NCBI GenBank assembly: GCA_965644295.1
Contig: CBFFRP010000066.1
Span: forward strand, 186,001-250,000
Length of the DNA: 64,000 nucleotides
Source of the DNA: Paraphysomonas bandaiensis
Taxonomy: Eukaryota > Chrysophyceae
Direction: 5' to 3'
Translations under genes and position numbers: made by a program
Part shown: positions 20,530 through 32,933 of the stretch, piece after piece
Position numbering within the stretch: the first letter of the stretch is position 1
Layout: each line of letters starts with the position of its first letter
The notes under the pieces: model-generated
What the model saw: the letters and a program-made list of their open reading frames with translations, nothing else
What the model was told of the DNA's origin: nothing
Databases searched by the model: none

Positions 20530-21906
20530 CTACCGTAACTTCCGCTTCTTGGGGGGCTGACTCGTCTTACTGCTAGCGCTTTTCTTATTGTCCATGCTCC
20601 TCGCTGGGGTCACCTCCGGGGCGGAATCAGAGTCACCCTCAGAGTCATCGTCGTCCCCCTCCTCGTCTTCCCCCTCGTCGTCTTCCTCCTCGCTACTATC
20701 TTCACTATCGTCACCAGCACTATCTTCGTCCTGTTCACCTTCATAATCTTCAGGAGAACTGTCAATCTCCTCCAGTTCGACTTCCTCGCTTTCTGAGCAC
20801 TCATTATCATCATCACTCCCATCCTCTGAACTTCCCGCTTCATCATCAGAGTCCATATATGTCTCTAGTCTGTCATCTGACTCTTCTGTCCCCTCGTATA
20901 TGTCTTCTTTGCGATTATTTTCTCCATCCTCTATAATTAAGCACGCATTCAGACGGTTCTTGAGGTAGGCCTCATGCAGGAGCTTCTTCTTGCCGGGCTG
21001 ATATACTCGCAGGTATCGGTCCAAGGACACCGTGGCCAACCTGTCACCCGCCGGATTGCACGCCATATCACGTATTGACCCAGCGGAACCGGCATAAAGA
21101 GTGAGCGTCTTACCAGTGCGTAGGTCACGACTCTGTAGGCCTCCAGATGCATCAGCTATATGAACCGCTGCAGAGCCCGACCCTGAGCACGCAGTTGCAT
21201 CCCAGACTGAGGTAGGAAGAATACGGGTCACTCTGAAATCCCCTATCTCATAGGATGCCACGGGCTGCCGGCGAGTACGAATGTCGTAAAGGCGCATGTG
21301 CTTGTATGCTGTCCCTGTAGCGATCAGATTTCCGTCAGATAAACTATCCGGGCCACAAACATCCCCTGCGGTAGGCAGGAACGCGATGGACGACACCCAC
21401 ACTGGTACAGCAAGACGAACACTATCATGTGGAACATTCTTAGCAGCCCATACCTTTGCACCTGTAGTTGCATCTAACACTTTCAAGTCATTATCATTCC
21501 CTCCACATGCTATAGTTTTCTGAATACTGTTATAAGTCACACAATCAATCGGTCCTTTCACTGTTAATTCATTCCATTCCTTTGAATCACTAGAAGACAA
21601 ATCAACTGTTAATACTGCACCAGTAGATGAGTAACATATAACTGTATGTTCATTCATCGCAATAATTCCCATCCCATTAATTATATCTGTCTGTATCTTA
21701 CGGGTACATAGCAGTCCCTTTGATCTCACTTTCCATTCCTCAACACATCCATTTGATCTTAAAATAGCAAATGAATGATTGATACGTAACCAGCATGTAT
21801 TAATTACTGATAAAGAACGACTTTGTGTTCCATGAGATGTATAGTTATTCTTAGTAACATCCACTAGTTTTAGAAGGCCTGTTTCATCAGCTGTGATGAC
21901 TTTCAT
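20530..21906 (-). CDS. WDR74: WDR74/Nsa1-like WD40 ribosome assembly factor
   Basis: The protein has 458 residues. The first ~330 form a seven-bladed WD40 propeller; family-specific landmarks are RLYDIRTRRQPV, then SIRDMACNPAGDRLATVSLD, RYLRVYQPG and KKKLLHEAYLKNRLNACL. In WDR74 (yeast Nsa1) the same order '...GSIR...HP....ASC.LDR.LR.Y....RKLLH..YLK.RLN' is diagnostic. The protein acts in nucleolar pre-60S ribosome assembly with the AAA ATPase NVL/Rix7. The C-terminal ~120 residues are extremely acidic (Asp/Glu/Ser) and end in a basic PPKKRKLR, a nuclear localisation signal. The usual metazoan length is ~385, so the acidic tail is an expansion. The stop codon is TAG at 20530-20532. Confidence 0.92.
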   Translation of the reverse strand: MKVITADETGLLKLVDVTKNNYTSHGTQSRSLSVINTCWLRINHSFAILRSNGCVEEWKVRSKGLLCTRKIQTDIINGMGIIAMNEHTVICYSSTGAVLTVDLSSSDSKEWNELTVKGPIDCVTYNSIQKTIACGGNDNDLKVLDATTGAKVWAAKNVPHDSVRLAVPVWVSSIAFLPTAGDVCGPDSLSDGNLIATGTAYKHMRLYDIRTRRQPVASYEIGDFRVTRILPTSVWDATACSGSGSAAVHIADASGGLQSRDLRTGKTLTLYAGSAGSIRDMACNPAGDRLATVSLDRYLRVYQPGKKKLLHEAYLKNRLNACLIIEDGENNRKEDIYEGTEESDDRLETYMDSDDEAGSSEDGSDDDNECSESEEVELEEIDSSPEDYEGEQDEDSAGDDSEDSSEEEDDEGEDEEGDDDDSEGDSDSAPEVTPARSMDNKKSASSKTSQPPKKRKLR

Positions 21907-22847
21907 AAGGGAAGATTAAGGGGAGTAAGAGAGGGTTATGTCGACTAAATGTTAGTTTGATAAGAGGAGGTAGTATGGAGGAATGTATGTGTGGTTATGT
22001 GGTATAGTGAGATAGAAATATGAGAGAAATAGAATGACCTCAACACCATATAATACACTACACAGATATACATATATATACAAGTATACTGCATAGAACT
22101 ACATCCCCAATCCACACAACAAATACATGGCTACCAAATACAGTACCACATGTACTGCAGGTAGGTAGGTAGGTATGTACAGCAGTTGGATAGTGCGATA
22201 CCTACATAAAGTACCTACGTACCTACATAGTACCTATGTATGTATGTGTATACTGTATGTATGTATGTATGTATGTAGGTATGTAGGTATGTATGTATGT
22301 ATGTATGTATGTATGTATGTATGTATGTATGTATGTATGTATGTATGTATGTATGTATGTATGTATGTATGTATGTATGTATGTATGTATGTATGTATGT
22401 ATGTATGTATGTATGTATGTATGTATGTATGTATGTATGTATGTATGTATGTATGTATGTAGGTATGTATGTATGTATGTATGTATGTATGTATGTATGT
22501 ATGTATGTATGTATGTAGGTAGGTAGGTAGGTAGGTAGGTAGGTAGGTAGGTAGGTAGGTAGGTAGGTAGGTAGGTAGGTATGTATGATGTATGTATGTA
22601 AACTACAATATCTATATAGCGATGGAGTAAGTGTGACAGAATTCCACATATGGGCGCATTGTACTGTGAATGTATGACTGGTAGAGTACATCATACCCCA
22701 CAGAACACACAAGTATGAGATCCACTGCATTGCGTGGGATAACATGCATCGAGAGGTCAACTGGAGTGTTACCGCATGTAGCATGTGTTCATAACTCTCG
22801 TATATTTTATTCCATGCTCTCGTGTGTACATATACATATACATCCAT
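21907..22847. repeat. Intergenic with long (GTAT)n/(GTAG)n microsatellite upstream of giant gene 1
   Basis: Between WDR74 (minus) and giant receptor gene 1 (plus). GTAT tetranucleotides run from about 22245 to 22515, then switch to pure GTAG/TAGG tetranucleotides (about 22515-22580) before returning to GTAT. A shorter GTAG patch lies at 22160-22177. The 210-codon minus-strand and 95-codon plus-strand frames here are repeat artefacts. The promoter of giant gene 1 must lie within or beside this tract. None of it resembles the sequence upstream of gene 2. Confidence 0.9.
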
Positions 22848-25800
22848 ATGAATCCATCCATTCGCTGTGTATGTCTGCTTATCAGTTTATTTCACTCTCG
22901 TATCGTAACGCTCACAGTTGCCTCAGTTGTCTCTCAAGAGGCAGCGCTGTGTGACTTCATTCAGGCGACTGATGTTACCTCCATACGGTCTGAGTGGACC
23001 TGTGCGGATGTGGGGAATAAGTGCACTTTCACTGGAGTCACTTGTTCAGGATCGAACATAATCAGAGTGGACTTATATGATGGTGGGATATCAGGATCTC
23101 TCCCCTCATCTATCGGCGATATGACTGCATTGACATATTTGAATATTGGTTACAACTCTCTCACCGGTACTTTGCCCTCATCATTGGGTAATATGACTGC
23201 TTTGACATATTTGGATATTGGTTCCAACTCTCTCAACGGTACTCTCCCCTCATTAATGGGTCAGCTAACTTCTCTTGCTCATAACTATCTACATCACAAT
23301 TCCTTAACGGGTCCTCTCCCCTCATCATTCGTTCAGATGACTTCTATTCGTTCTCTCGGCCTACATTACAATTCCATAACGGGTACTCTCCCCTCATATA
23401 TCGGTGATATGACTGCATTGACATATTTGAATATTGGTTCCAACTCTTTCACCGGTACTCTGCCCTCATCATTGGGTCAGCTGACTTCTCTTGCTCATAA
23501 CTATCTACATCACAATTCCTTAACGGGTCCTCTCCCCTCATCATTGGGTAATATGACTTCTATTCGTTTTCTCCACCTATATGGCAATTCCATAACGGGT
23601 ACTCTCCCCTCATCATTTGGTAATATGACTGCATTGACATATTTGAATATTGGTGACAACTCTCTCAACGGTACTCTGCCCTCATCATTGGGTAAGCTAA
23701 CTATTCTTGTTGAGCTCGAGCTACGTGACAATTCCATAACGGGCCCTCTCCCGTCATCTATCGGTAATATGACTGCATTGGCATATTTGAATATTCGCGA
23801 CAACTCTCTCAACGGTACTCTGCCCTCATCATTGGGTCAGCTGACTTCTCTCAGTTTTCTCCAACTGAGTGACAATTCCATAACGGGTTCTCTCCCCGAC
23901 TCGTTTTCCAGCCTGACTGAATTAGGACATTTAAACCTATATGGCAATATGTTCACAGGTGCCTACCCTTCCGAGCTATGTACAATGACTCAATTAACAA
24001 CATTCCACCTCACACAAAACACTTACCATGAATGCTTGAGACCCACATCTGCACCGACTTCTTTCCCTTCAGGACAACCGACAATTAGCTTGGAAGACGC
24101 AGCGCTATGTGATTTCATTGCGGTGACAAATATTACTTCTAAACAGTCTGAATGGACCTGCGGGAATGTGGGGAATAAATGCAATTTCAGTGGAGTCACC
24201 TGTTCAGAATCGAACGTTTCCTCAGTGGATTTATGGAACTATAAAATAGCAGGATCTCTCCCGTCCTCTATCGGTGATATGACTGCATTGACATATTTGA
24301 ATGTTGGTTACAATTCTCTCGTCGGTACTCTGCCCTCATCATTGGGTCAGCTGACTTCTCTTATTTATCTCCAACTACGTGACAATTCCATAACGGGTTG
24401 TCTCCCGTCCTCTATCGGTGATTTAACTGCATTGACATATTTGAATATTCGCGACAACTCTCTCATCGGTACTCTGTCCTCATCATTGGGTCAGCTGACT
24501 TCTCTTCATGCTCTCCTTCTGTTACATAATTCCATAACGGGTTCTCTCCCCGACTCGTTTTCCAGCCTGACTGAATTAGGATATTTAAGCCTATATGGCA
24601 ATATGTTCACAGGTGCCTACCCTTCCGAGCTATGTACAATGACTCAGTTAACATCATTCCACCTCACACAAAACACTTACCATGAATGCTTGAGACCCAC
24701 ATCTGCACCGACTTCTTTCCCTTCAGGACAACCGACAATTAGCTTGGAAGACGCAGCGCTATGTGATTTCATTGCGGTGACAAATATTACCGCTAAAGTG
24801 TCTGAATGGACCTGCGGGAATGTGGGGAATAAATGCAATTTCAGTGGAGTCACCTGTTCAGAATCGAACGTTTCCTCAGTGGATTTATGGAACTATAAAA
24901 TAGCAGGATCTCTCCCGTCCTCTATCGGTGATATGACTGCATTGACATATTTGAATATTGGATTCAACTCTCTCGTCGGTACTCTGCCCTCATCATTGGG
25001 TCAGCTGACTTCTCTTATTTATCTCCACCTATATCGCAATTCCATAACCGGCTTTCTCCCGTCCTCTATCGGTGATATGACTGCATTGACATATTTGAAT
25101 ATTCGCGACAACTCTCTCATCGGTACTCTGCCCTCATCATTGGGTCAGCTGACTTCTCTCAGTTTTCTCCTTCTATATGGCAATTCCATGACGGGCCCTC
25201 TCCCGTCATATATCGGTGATATGACTGCATTGACATATTTGAATATTGGTGACAACTCTCTCAACGGTACTCTGCCCTCATCATTGGGTCAGCTGACTTC
25301 TCTCAGTTATCTCCAACTGAGTGACAATTCCATTACGGGTTTTCTCCCCGACTCGTTTTCCAGCCTGACTGAATTAGGACATTTAAACCTATATGGCAAT
25401 ATGTTCACAGGTGCCTATCCTACCGAGCTATGTACAATGACTCAATTAACAACATTCCACCTCACACAAAACACTTACCATGAATGCTTGAGACCCACAT
25501 CTGCACCGACTTCTTTCCCTTCAGGACAACCGACGATTAGTGCACAGCCATCTGGTGAACCAACAGGACAACCATCTGGGACCCCTACAAGACAACCTTC
25601 TGGTGAACCAACAGGACAACCATCTGGTGAGCCAACAGGACAGCCCTCTGGTGAACCTAGTGGACAGCCAACTGGGATCCCTACTGGACAGCCATCTTGT
25701 CAACCTAGTGGATTGCCATCTGGTGAACCAACAGACCAACCATCTGGTCTTCCAACGGGACAGCCGTCTGGCCAACCTAGTGGATTGCCATCGGGATACC

Positions 25801-28800
25801 CTACAGGACAACCATCTGGTGAGCCAACAGGACAGCCCTCTGGTGAACCTAGTGGACTGCCAACTGGTATCCCTACTGGGCAGCCATCTTGTCAACCTAG
25901 TGGATTGCCATCCGGACACCCTACAGGACAACCATCTGGCCAACCTAGTGGATTGCCATCGGGACACCCTACAGGACAACCATCTGGTCTTCCAACGAGA
26001 CAGCCTTCTGGTGAACCGACAGGACAGCCCTCTGGTGAACCTACAGGACAGCCATCTGGTCTTCCAACGAGACAGCCGTCTAGCCAACCTAGTGGATTGC
26101 CATCGGGACACCCTACAGGACAACCATCTGGCCAACCTAGTGGATTGCCATCGGGACAACCTACAGGACAACCATCTGGTGAGCCAACAGGACAGCCCTC
26201 TGGTGAACCTAGTGGACAGCCAACTGGGATCCCTACTGGACAGCCATCTTGTCAACCTAGTGGATTGCCATCTGGTGAACCAACAGACCAACCATCTGGT
26301 GAGCCAACAGGACAGCCGTCTGGCCAACCTAGTGGATTGCCATCGGGATACCCTACAGGACAACCATCTGGCCAACCTAGTGGATTGCCATCGGGACAAC
26401 CTACAGGACAGCCGTCTGGTGAACCAACAGGACAGCCCTCTGGTGAACCTACTGGGCAGCCATCTTGTCAACCTAGTGGATTGCCATCCGGACACCCTAC
26501 AGGACAACCATCTGGTCTTCCAACGAGACAGCCTTCTGGTGAACCGACAGGACAGCCCTCTGGTGAACCTACAGGACAGCCATCTGGTCTTCCAACGAGA
26601 CAGCCGTCTAGCCAACCTAGTGGATTGCCATCGGGACACCCTACAGGACAACCATCTGGCCAACCTAGTGGATTGCCATCGGGACAACCTACAGGACAAC
26701 CATCTGGTGAGCCAACAGGACAGCCCTCTGGTGAACCTAGTGGACAGCCAACTGGGATCCCTACTGGACAGCCATCTTGTCAACCTAGTGGATTGCCATC
26801 TGGTGAACCAACAGACCAACCATCTGGTCTTCCAACGGGACAGCCGTCTGGCCAACCTAGTGGATTGCCATCGGGATACCCTACAGGACAACCATCTGGC
26901 CAACCTAGTGGATTGCCATCGGGACAACCTACAGGACAGCCGTCTGGTGAACCAACAGGACAGCCCTCTGGTGAACCTACAGGACAGCCATCTGGTCAAC
27001 CTACAGGACAGCCATCTGGCCGACCTAGTGGATTTCCATCGGGACACCCTTCAGGACTGCCATCTGGTGAGCCAACAGGACAGCCCTCTGGTGAACCTAG
27101 TGGACTGCCAACTGGTATCCCTACTGGGCAGCCATCTTGTCAACCTAGTGGATTGCCATCCGGACACCCTACAGGACAACCATCTGGCCAACCTAGTGGA
27201 TTGCCATCGGGACACCCTACAGGACTGCCATCTGGTGAGCCAACAGGACAGCCGTCTGGTGAACCTAGTGGACAGCCAACAGGTATCCCTACTGGGCAGC
27301 CATCTTGTCAACCTAGTGGATTGCCATCGGGACACCCTTCAGGACAACCATCTGGTGAACCAACAGAACAGCCATCTGGTCTTCCAACGAGACAGCCATC
27401 TGGCCGACCTAGTGGATTGCCATCGGGACACCCTTCAGGACTGCCATCTGGTGAGCCAACAGGACAGCCGTCTGGTGAATCTAGTGGACAGCCATCTGGT
27501 CTTCCAACGAGACTGCCATCTGGCCGACCTAGTGGATTGCCATCGGGACACCCTTCAGGACTGCCATCTGGTGAGCCAACAGGACAGCCGTCTGGTGAAC
27601 CTAGTGGACAGCCAACTGGTACCCCTACTGGGCAGCCATCTTGTCAACCTAGTGGATTGCCATCGGGACACCCTTCAGGACAACCATCTGGTGAACCAAC
27701 AGGACAGCCCTCTGGTGAACCTACAGGACAGCCATCTGGTCTTCCAACGAGACAGCCATCTGGCCGACCTAGTGGATTGCCATCGGGACAACCTACAGGA
27801 CAACCATCTGGTGAGCCAACAGGACAGCCAACTGGTGAACCTACAGGACAGCCGTCTGGTGAGCCTAGTGGACAGCCAACTGGGATCCCTACAGGGCAGC
27901 CATCTGGTCAACCTAGTGGATTGCCATCAGGACACCGTACAGGACAACCATCTCGGGAACCAACAGGACAGCCATCTTGGGATCCAACTGGGCAACCATC
28001 TGGTGAACCAACCGGACAGCCAGCGGGACACCCAACAGGACAACCATCTGGGATCCCAACGAGACAGCCTTCTGGTAAACCGACAGGGCAGCCATCTGGT
28101 CAACCTAGTGGGCTGCCATCTGGTGAGCCTACAGAACAACAATATGGTGAACCGACAGGACAGCTATCTGATGAACCCACAGATCGGCCATCCAGTCAAC
28201 CTACGAGACAGCCATCTGGGGAACCAACAGGACAACCATATGGTGAGCCAACAGGACAGCCGTCTGGTGAACCTAGTGGATTGCCATCAGGACGTCCTGC
28301 TGGACAACCATCTGGTCAACCTACAGGACAACCATCGGGGCACCCTATAGGACAGCCATCTGAGATCCCTACAGCACAGCCATCATGTCAGCCTACAGGA
28401 CAACCATCTGGGATCCCTACAGCAGAACCATCTAGTCCACCAACGAGACAGCCATCTGGCCAACCTAGTGGACTGCCATCGAGTCAACCAACAGGACAGC
28501 CATCTGGCCAACCTAGTGGATTGCCTTCGGGACATCCTACAGGACAACCATCTGGTCAACCTAGTGGACAGCCATCAGAGCAGTCATCTCGGATCCCTAC
28601 AGCAGGACAGCCATATGGCCAACCTAGTGGACAGGCACCTGGGATATCTACTAGACAGCCAACGAGTCAACCAACAGGACAGCCATCTGGGCAACTACAT
28701 TCGTCTTTTCCATCGAAGCATGCTCCTTCAGTTGCACACTCACCTGAGATGTTAAGTGTGGGCTGGACTGCATATCGAAATCGCGTTACACTTTCAATTC

Positions 28801-31800
28801 ACCTCTCAGACAGAGGCTATGTCTATTGCGCAAGCTTTGAATCTATGGTAATCGTCGACTCTGTAAATTCTGTAATTTCTACAAACAATTTTGACTATGT
28901 GGACGACGTTTCTGTCAACGCCTCAATCTCGATAACATCTCTGACACCGTCCACGAATTACACCCTTTATTGTGTCACGCAAAACAATGACTTGTTAGCT
29001 ACCTCGTATGAAGAAATGCTCTCGAGTGCAATCGTTTGGGAAACTCTCTGTTGTAAGAGCATATTTGTGGATTTGAATATGCTTGTGCTGCAAGAATATA
29101 GTGTGGGCTGGAATATGGTTGCAGTTACCCTTTCGGCAGCTCCGTCATCTGACAGTGATGTGTGGATATCTGCTGAGGTGTCAAATAGCAGTGGTTCGTA
29201 CACTGTATCCCCCTTCCTGGATGACACTGTGACTGTTACACATTCCTCATGGTCGAAAACACACGTATTCACTGTCGCCAACTGTGCGCCGGGACTGTAC
29301 ACACTACAGGTGACTATGATGGATTTTTCAGTGCAGCAAGAGTATGATGTGATCTTCCGAAGTGGGCAGTCGTTCACTGTAGTGCCCTCTACAGTAGAAC
29401 CCAGCACCCCGCGTTTAACGTCAGCACAGTTCTCGAAGAGTGGTGAGTCCGCTGTCCTGAAATTTGATTCACCTACGGACAAGGCGCTATATTCCACATA
29501 TTTCAAGTGCTCTCGTCTCCTGGATGTAGCTGGGGCCTCATCGTCAGACTGTCTCTGGACCTCGGCCACCACACTTACTGTGTATTTCAAAGGGTCTCTT
29601 CTTCCTGAAGTAGGTGATAGTGTGGTGCTACTGCAGGGTCAACTGCGAGCTCAATGCGCCTTAACAACATCAGAGTGTACCGGCTGGGCTACTGTGAACA
29701 GAACAGAAATGGTTTTAGCTGCCCCCTACGACCCCATATCACCCACACTCGTTGTGACATACCCAAAGGTCTCCGGTCCCTGCGACAGACCTGTGATCGA
29801 TATTACTGCCTCCTCTGGTTCTGGTGGTCGACCGTGGAAACAGTTTAACATCACTGTGACCAGTGTTAGCGATACTGTTTATACAGTTCAGAAATGGCTT
29901 ACAGAGAATTACATGATTAGCCCACCGCCTGCAATGCCAGCCCAACTATTTCAAGGCGGTTATAGGTACATCTTTGAGCTATGGCTGTGCAATTTTCTCG
30001 GTGAGTGCAGCTCTGCCATAGCTGTCATAGAAAGAGTGAATGATAGTCTGCCGTATGTTTCTATGGTGGGACAACTCTCTCGACAGATATTCACTTACAC
30101 TCCTCTGGCACTGCAGTCAAATGCTTTTCTATCTGAATGCGACGGTTCTGCATCGTATTCCAACTTAATATATGATTGGAAAATATTCGAGGATGAAGTG
30201 GAGCACTCTGAGTTAGTGTCGTTGTCGAATGACCCGAGAAAATTCAACTTGCCACCTTATTCTTTGAACGTAAGTTCTGTTTACGAAATAAAGTTAACTG
30301 TTACAAGCTCTCTGTCGGGGTTGTCGTCGTCAGTACTGGTATACGTGTCAGTAGTTCAGTCCGATATTGTGGCAATCATTGAGGGAGGATCACAGCAATC
30401 ATTGCGAATCGGCGGCAGTGTGTTATTGGATGCATCTGGCAGTTATGATAAAAATATTCCACCCGAATTACGCCCTCCAGCTGAGAGCAGTGGGTTTGAA
30501 TTCCGTTGGACTTGTATGCAGTTGTTTCCAGCTCTCCTTCTGCGGTGTGATGATTTGAATATACAATCGAATACTATCACAACTCCACATTTGCTACGTA
30601 TATTTACTACGAATAAGACAAAGGAGCACTCGGAGTATTCGATAAGTGTGGAGGTGCTTAGTGTTGCTGACGGCAGGCAAGCAGAGAGCTCAGTGGTTGT
30701 ACGAGTGACTGAAGCATTGGCTCCGATTGTGTCTATAAGGAGGAGTGGAGCAACGAGTGGTGTCAACCCTTCGTCTTCTCTGGTTTTGCTGGGAAGTGTG
30801 GAATTAAGTGTGGCCCAATCAGCATTTTGGACTATCAACGAGCCGTCTGTTGCTCTGGCTTCTATCACATCTACGACGACGTATGTATCACTTGCGAAAG
30901 GGCTGCACTCCATCAATTTGGTAGTTAGTGCCGGCTCTATTCCTGGTCGGTCGGTTCCCTATGTGTTTTCACTTACCTGTGACTCGTCCGCAGCATCATT
31001 GGCAGTGAGTTTTAATACTCCTCCTCATCCTGGTCAACTTTCAGTGTTCCCTCCCTCAGGTATAGCGTGGGATACAGTCTATACACTCATTGCGGAGTCT
31101 TGGACTGATGAAGACTTGCCATTGTCCTATGTAATGGGTTATGTGGAGGATGGCCACTATCCAATTGTGAGAAGTCGGTTGGAGACGTCTTATGCCAGCT
31201 CCACATTTCCATCTGGGGACAGTATGAATGGATACACATTGTTGTGTTATGTTCGTGTGCTAGATAGTTTGGATGCAGTTTCTCTGTTGCAGACGTCGGT
31301 TGTGGTTCGTTCCAATACAGCCCTCTCGGCAACATTAGCTAGCGAGAAGTTTCGATTGGAACTAGAATCGAGTGGAAGCAAAATTGAGTTGACGAAGCAA
31401 ATTCTCTCATTGTCTAGTTCTTATCTGAACACCAAGAACTGCTCCTCAGCACCCAACTGTACCACTTTGAACCGCCACGAGTGTTTCAGTGTTGATCATA
31501 CATGTGGATCATGCTTGACTGGGTATGTGGGAGAAGAGGGTGCATCTAACCATGGTTGTGTACCAGAAAGCGATTTGTTAACACCTTCTCCAGGTGTGGT
31601 TTGTGGCACTGACGATGACTGCAGTGTATGGGAGTACTGTAAGATTACGGAGTCACCCTCCGTTTGTGATTATCGTCGGCAGACATGTACCAGTAACTGC
31701 TCGCGTCGAGGCACCTGCATACTTCAGGACAGTGACAGCGGAGCTGCTGTGTCCGAGTGTCTATTGATTGACTCTTCATGTGAGGCGAAGTGTCTATGTG

Positions 31801-32933
31801 ATAAAGGATTCAGTGGCTTGTTTTGTGAGTATACAGCTGAGGAGGCGAGAGTACGCACTAATATGAGAGAAGCCAATCTGAATGAGCTAGATGGTGTCAC
31901 TAGAGTGGATGATCCAACTGTAGAGTCGATTTTGGAGTGGCAACAAATTTTAGTTGCACTTACAACACAACCGAGTGAACTATCTGAAGTGGGGGCTGAG
32001 CGTGGTCTCAATATTGCTGATGTGATTTTAAGTAATGCTACAGTGCAAGCGGTGGACACATATGAGGCGTATAGTGACACGCTGACAGCAGTAGATAGCA
32101 TTGCCACTGTGTCAATGAATATTTTGTTATCCTCATTGGCCTCGTCGAATATCACTCGTCACCGCAGCCTCCTTTTCAACGAGAGCTCATTCATCGCCTC
32201 CCGAGTTGCGTCCGCGCTGGACACGTATGGGTCAGGTGTAAGAAGATCTCTGATTGAGGGCCAACGCGGGAGTCAGATTTTACGAAAGTCATTTCAACAA
32301 ATCACAGAAGTTTTTTCCTCTTCAGTTAATAGTGAAGATATTTCAATGGCAGTACCACAGTCATTTGCAAAGACGTCGGCTGGAATACTGCCCTCGTCTC
32401 TCCAATTTCGTAGAAACAGTACACGGCACCCCTCGCGGAGTTTGAAGGTTTCATTGAGTAGTATTCGGTCGAAGCTCTATGATAATGAGAATTACAATTC
32501 GGATGTGTTGCAAATGGCTATTGATGGCTCGATATACACCAACGATTCTTTCAAGATAATTATACAAAATAATAATCCTATCTACCACGACCGAGTAGAC
32601 GCCAACAATACTACATTAAACGTGACTTGTGAGCATGATGTACACACCACTCTCACAGTACCCTGTCACCCGTCAGCTGTGAACGTCACTTGTAATGGCA
32701 CTGCCGCAAAAGTACGGCTACGTTGCCCGGATGTTTTCTCTGAACCTCATTGCCGAGTCTTGTCTACCAGAGGGAACTTCAACTGCACTGTTGACTCCTA
32801 CACTGCGTGGAACACCACATGCTTGTGTCATCTCACTTCATTAGGATATCACTTCGGAGGTGATGGACTGTCATCGTATGACACTAATCCTTCTCCCTCT
32901 CAGCGACGCGTGGACGAGACAGGGCAAGAGTAG
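22848..32933 (+). CDS. Giant LRR-PSGQP-REJ-GPS receptor-like protein, copy 1 (truncated by in-frame TAG)
   Basis: I start at ATG 22848 because copy 2 begins with the same residues ([14 protein letters not shown]) and its upstream DNA is unrelated; an ATG at 22785 is possible. The frame gives 3361 residues: signal peptide (1-~30); three LRR modules, each with a CDFI...W.C..VG.KC...GVTC cap and 24-residue plant-type LRRs ([10 protein letters not shown]); a ~1050-residue [13 protein letters not shown] array (25540-28700); a REJ region with [20 protein letters not shown] (from about 29770) and following Ig-like sequence; an EGF-like stretch with [12 protein letters not shown] (about 31790-31830); and a GPS motif CLCHLTS (about 32774-32860) with the cleavable His-Leu-Thr. 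The stop TAG at 32931-32933 is CAG (Gln) in copy 2. The product should be secreted and not membrane-anchored. REJ and GPS modules occur in polycystin-1-type and adhesion receptors. Confidence 0.85.
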   Translation: MNPSIRCVCLLISLFHSRIVTLTVASVVSQEAALCDFIQATDVTSIRSEWTCADVGNKCTFTGVTCSGSNIIRVDLYDGGISGSLPSSIGDMTALTYLNIGYNSLTGTLPSSLGNMTALTYLDIGSNSLNGTLPSLMGQLTSLAHNYLHHNSLTGPLPSSFVQMTSIRSLGLHYNSITGTLPSYIGDMTALTYLNIGSNSFTGTLPSSLGQLTSLAHNYLHHNSLTGPLPSSLGNMTSIRFLHLYGNSITGTLPSSFGNMTALTYLNIGDNSLNGTLPSSLGKLTILVELELRDNSITGPLPSSIGNMTALAYLNIRDNSLNGTLPSSLGQLTSLSFLQLSDNSITGSLPDSFSSLTELGHLNLYGNMFTGAYPSELCTMTQLTTFHLTQNTYHECLRPTSAPTSFPSGQPTISLEDAALCDFIAVTNITSKQSEWTCGNVGNKCNFSGVTCSESNVSSVDLWNYKIAGSLPSSIGDMTALTYLNVGYNSLVGTLPSSLGQLTSLIYLQLRDNSITGCLPSSIGDLTALTYLNIRDNSLIGTLSSSLGQLTSLHALLLLHNSITGSLPDSFSSLTELGYLSLYGNMFTGAYPSELCTMTQLTSFHLTQNTYHECLRPTSAPTSFPSGQPTISLEDAALCDFIAVTNITAKVSEWTCGNVGNKCNFSGVTCSESNVSSVDLWNYKIAGSLPSSIGDMTALTYLNIGFNSLVGTLPSSLGQLTSLIYLHLYRNSITGFLPSSIGDMTALTYLNIRDNSLIGTLPSSLGQLTSLSFLLLYGNSMTGPLPSYIGDMTALTYLNIGDNSLNGTLPSSLGQLTSLSYLQLSDNSITGFLPDSFSSLTELGHLNLYGNMFTGAYPTELCTMTQLTTFHLTQNTYHECLRPTSAPTSFPSGQPTISAQPSGEPTGQPSGTPTRQPSGEPTGQPSGEPTGQPSGEPSGQPTGIPTGQPSCQPSGLPSGEPTDQPSGLPTGQPSGQPSGLPSGYPTGQPSGEPTGQPSGEPSGLPTGIPTGQPSCQPSGLPSGHPTGQPSGQPSGLPSGHPTGQPSGLPTRQPSGEPTGQPSGEPTGQPSGLPTRQPSSQPSGLPSGHPTGQPSGQPSGLPSGQPTGQPSGEPTGQPSGEPSGQPTGIPTGQPSCQPSGLPSGEPTDQPSGEPTGQPSGQPSGLPSGYPTGQPSGQPSGLPSGQPTGQPSGEPTGQPSGEPTGQPSCQPSGLPSGHPTGQPSGLPTRQPSGEPTGQPSGEPTGQPSGLPTRQPSSQPSGLPSGHPTGQPSGQPSGLPSGQPTGQPSGEPTGQPSGEPSGQPTGIPTGQPSCQPSGLPSGEPTDQPSGLPTGQPSGQPSGLPSGYPTGQPSGQPSGLPSGQPTGQPSGEPTGQPSGEPTGQPSGQPTGQPSGRPSGFPSGHPSGLPSGEPTGQPSGEPSGLPTGIPTGQPSCQPSGLPSGHPTGQPSGQPSGLPSGHPTGLPSGEPTGQPSGEPSGQPTGIPTGQPSCQPSGLPSGHPSGQPSGEPTEQPSGLPTRQPSGRPSGLPSGHPSGLPSGEPTGQPSGESSGQPSGLPTRLPSGRPSGLPSGHPSGLPSGEPTGQPSGEPSGQPTGTPTGQPSCQPSGLPSGHPSGQPSGEPTGQPSGEPTGQPSGLPTRQPSGRPSGLPSGQPTGQPSGEPTGQPTGEPTGQPSGEPSGQPTGIPTGQPSGQPSGLPSGHRTGQPSREPTGQPSWDPTGQPSGEPTGQPAGHPTGQPSGIPTRQPSGKPTGQPSGQPSGLPSGEPTEQQYGEPTGQLSDEPTDRPSSQPTRQPSGEPTGQPYGEPTGQPSGEPSGLPSGRPAGQPSGQPTGQPSGHPIGQPSEIPTAQPSCQPTGQPSGIPTAEPSSPPTRQPSGQPSGLPSSQPTGQPSGQPSGLPSGHPTGQPSGQPSGQPSEQSSRIPTAGQPYGQPSGQAPGISTRQPTSQPTGQPSGQLHSSFPSKHAPSVAHSPEMLSVGWTAYRNRVTLSIHLSDRGYVYCASFESMVIVDSVNSVISTNNFDYVDDVSVNASISITSLTPSTNYTLYCVTQNNDLLATSYEEMLSSAIVWETLCCKSIFVDLNMLVLQEYSVGWNMVAVTLSAAPSSDSDVWISAEVSNSSGSYTVSPFLDDTVTVTHSSWSKTHVFTVANCAPGLYTLQVTMMDFSVQQEYDVIFRSGQSFTVVPSTVEPSTPRLTSAQFSKSGESAVLKFDSPTDKALYSTYFKCSRLLDVAGASSSDCLWTSATTLTVYFKGSLLPEVGDSVVLLQGQLRAQCALTTSECTGWATVNRTEMVLAAPYDPISPTLVVTYPKVSGPCDRPVIDITASSGSGGRPWKQFNITVTSVSDTVYTVQKWLTENYMISPPPAMPAQLFQGGYRYIFELWLCNFLGECSSAIAVIERVNDSLPYVSMVGQLSRQIFTYTPLALQSNAFLSECDGSASYSNLIYDWKIFEDEVEHSELVSLSNDPRKFNLPPYSLNVSSVYEIKLTVTSSLSGLSSSVLVYVSVVQSDIVAIIEGGSQQSLRIGGSVLLDASGSYDKNIPPELRPPAESSGFEFRWTCMQLFPALLLRCDDLNIQSNTITTPHLLRIFTTNKTKEHSEYSISVEVLSVADGRQAESSVVVRVTEALAPIVSIRRSGATSGVNPSSSLVLLGSVELSVAQSAFWTINEPSVALASITSTTTYVSLAKGLHSINLVVSAGSIPGRSVPYVFSLTCDSSAASLAVSFNTPPHPGQLSVFPPSGIAWDTVYTLIAESWTDEDLPLSYVMGYVEDGHYPIVRSRLETSYASSTFPSGDSMNGYTLLCYVRVLDSLDAVSLLQTSVVVRSNTALSATLASEKFRLELESSGSKIELTKQILSLSSSYLNTKNCSSAPNCTTLNRHECFSVDHTCGSCLTGYVGEEGASNHGCVPESDLLTPSPGVVCGTDDDCSVWEYCKITESPSVCDYRRQTCTSNCSRRGTCILQDSDSGAAVSECLLIDSSCEAKCLCDKGFSGLFCEYTAEEARVRTNMREANLNELDGVTRVDDPTVESILEWQQILVALTTQPSELSEVGAERGLNIADVILSNATVQAVDTYEAYSDTLTAVDSIATVSMNILLSSLASSNITRHRSLLFNESSFIASRVASALDTYGSGVRRSLIEGQRGSQILRKSFQQITEVFSSSVNSEDISMAVPQSFAKTSAGILPSSLQFRRNSTRHPSRSLKVSLSSIRSKLYDNENYNSDVLQMAIDGSIYTNDSFKIIIQNNNPIYHDRVDANNTTLNVTCEHDVHTTLTVPCHPSAVNVTCNGTAAKVRLRCPDVFSEPHCRVLSTRGNFNCTVDSYTAWNTTCLCHLTSLGYHFGGDGLSSYDTNPSPSQRRVDETGQE
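22938..25539 (+). repeat. Three N-capped LRR modules in giant gene 1
   Basis: Each module begins with the cap AALCDFI...EWTC and ends in a conserved [17 protein letters not shown] segment followed by [19 protein letters not shown]. Starts are about 22938, 24091 and 24745. Modules two and three are closely related and begin 654 bp apart; module one is longer. Between the cap and the end lie 72-bp units, each encoding one 24-residue LRR. Confidence 0.85.
25540..28700 (+). repeat. 12-bp coding minisatellite encoding (P-S/T-G-x) array, copy 1
   Basis: About 3.2 kb of 12-bp units (CAACCATCTGGT-like) encoding four-residue steps such as [12 protein letters not shown] and PSGL. Because the period is a multiple of three and lacks stop words, other frames stay open too: +1 for 936 codons and antisense for 508. 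A higher-order 528-bp duplication is visible: the block near 26000-26300 recurs near 26528-26830 (for example CAGCCGTCTAGCC at 26073 and 26601). Confidence 0.92.

Noticed and set aside
22215-22847. 210-codon HTYI-type frame and MYVC-type frames in microsatellites
   Set aside because: Pure tetranucleotide translation; not genes.
25521-27047. 508-codon antisense open frame (Trp/Arg/Leu/Ser repeats)
   Set aside because: Antisense by-product of the same 12-bp repeat; composition is dictated by the repeat.
25540-28350. 936-codon plus-strand open frame ([10 protein letters not shown] type) overlapping giant gene 1
   Set aside because: It is the +1 frame of the 12-bp repeat array, which has no stop words in several frames; it begins and ends with the array and has no features of its own.
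28967-29590. 207-codon antisense frame, repeated at 49224-49847
   Set aside because: Present in both copies only because the sense strand is nearly identical there; no start context or domain, and it lies opposite a well-supported coding region.
32931-32933. TAG reassigned to glutamine in this organism
   Set aside because: The CFAP97, 4-exon, DUF1275, LicD-EEP and WDR74 genes all end naturally at TAG, so TAG works as a stop.
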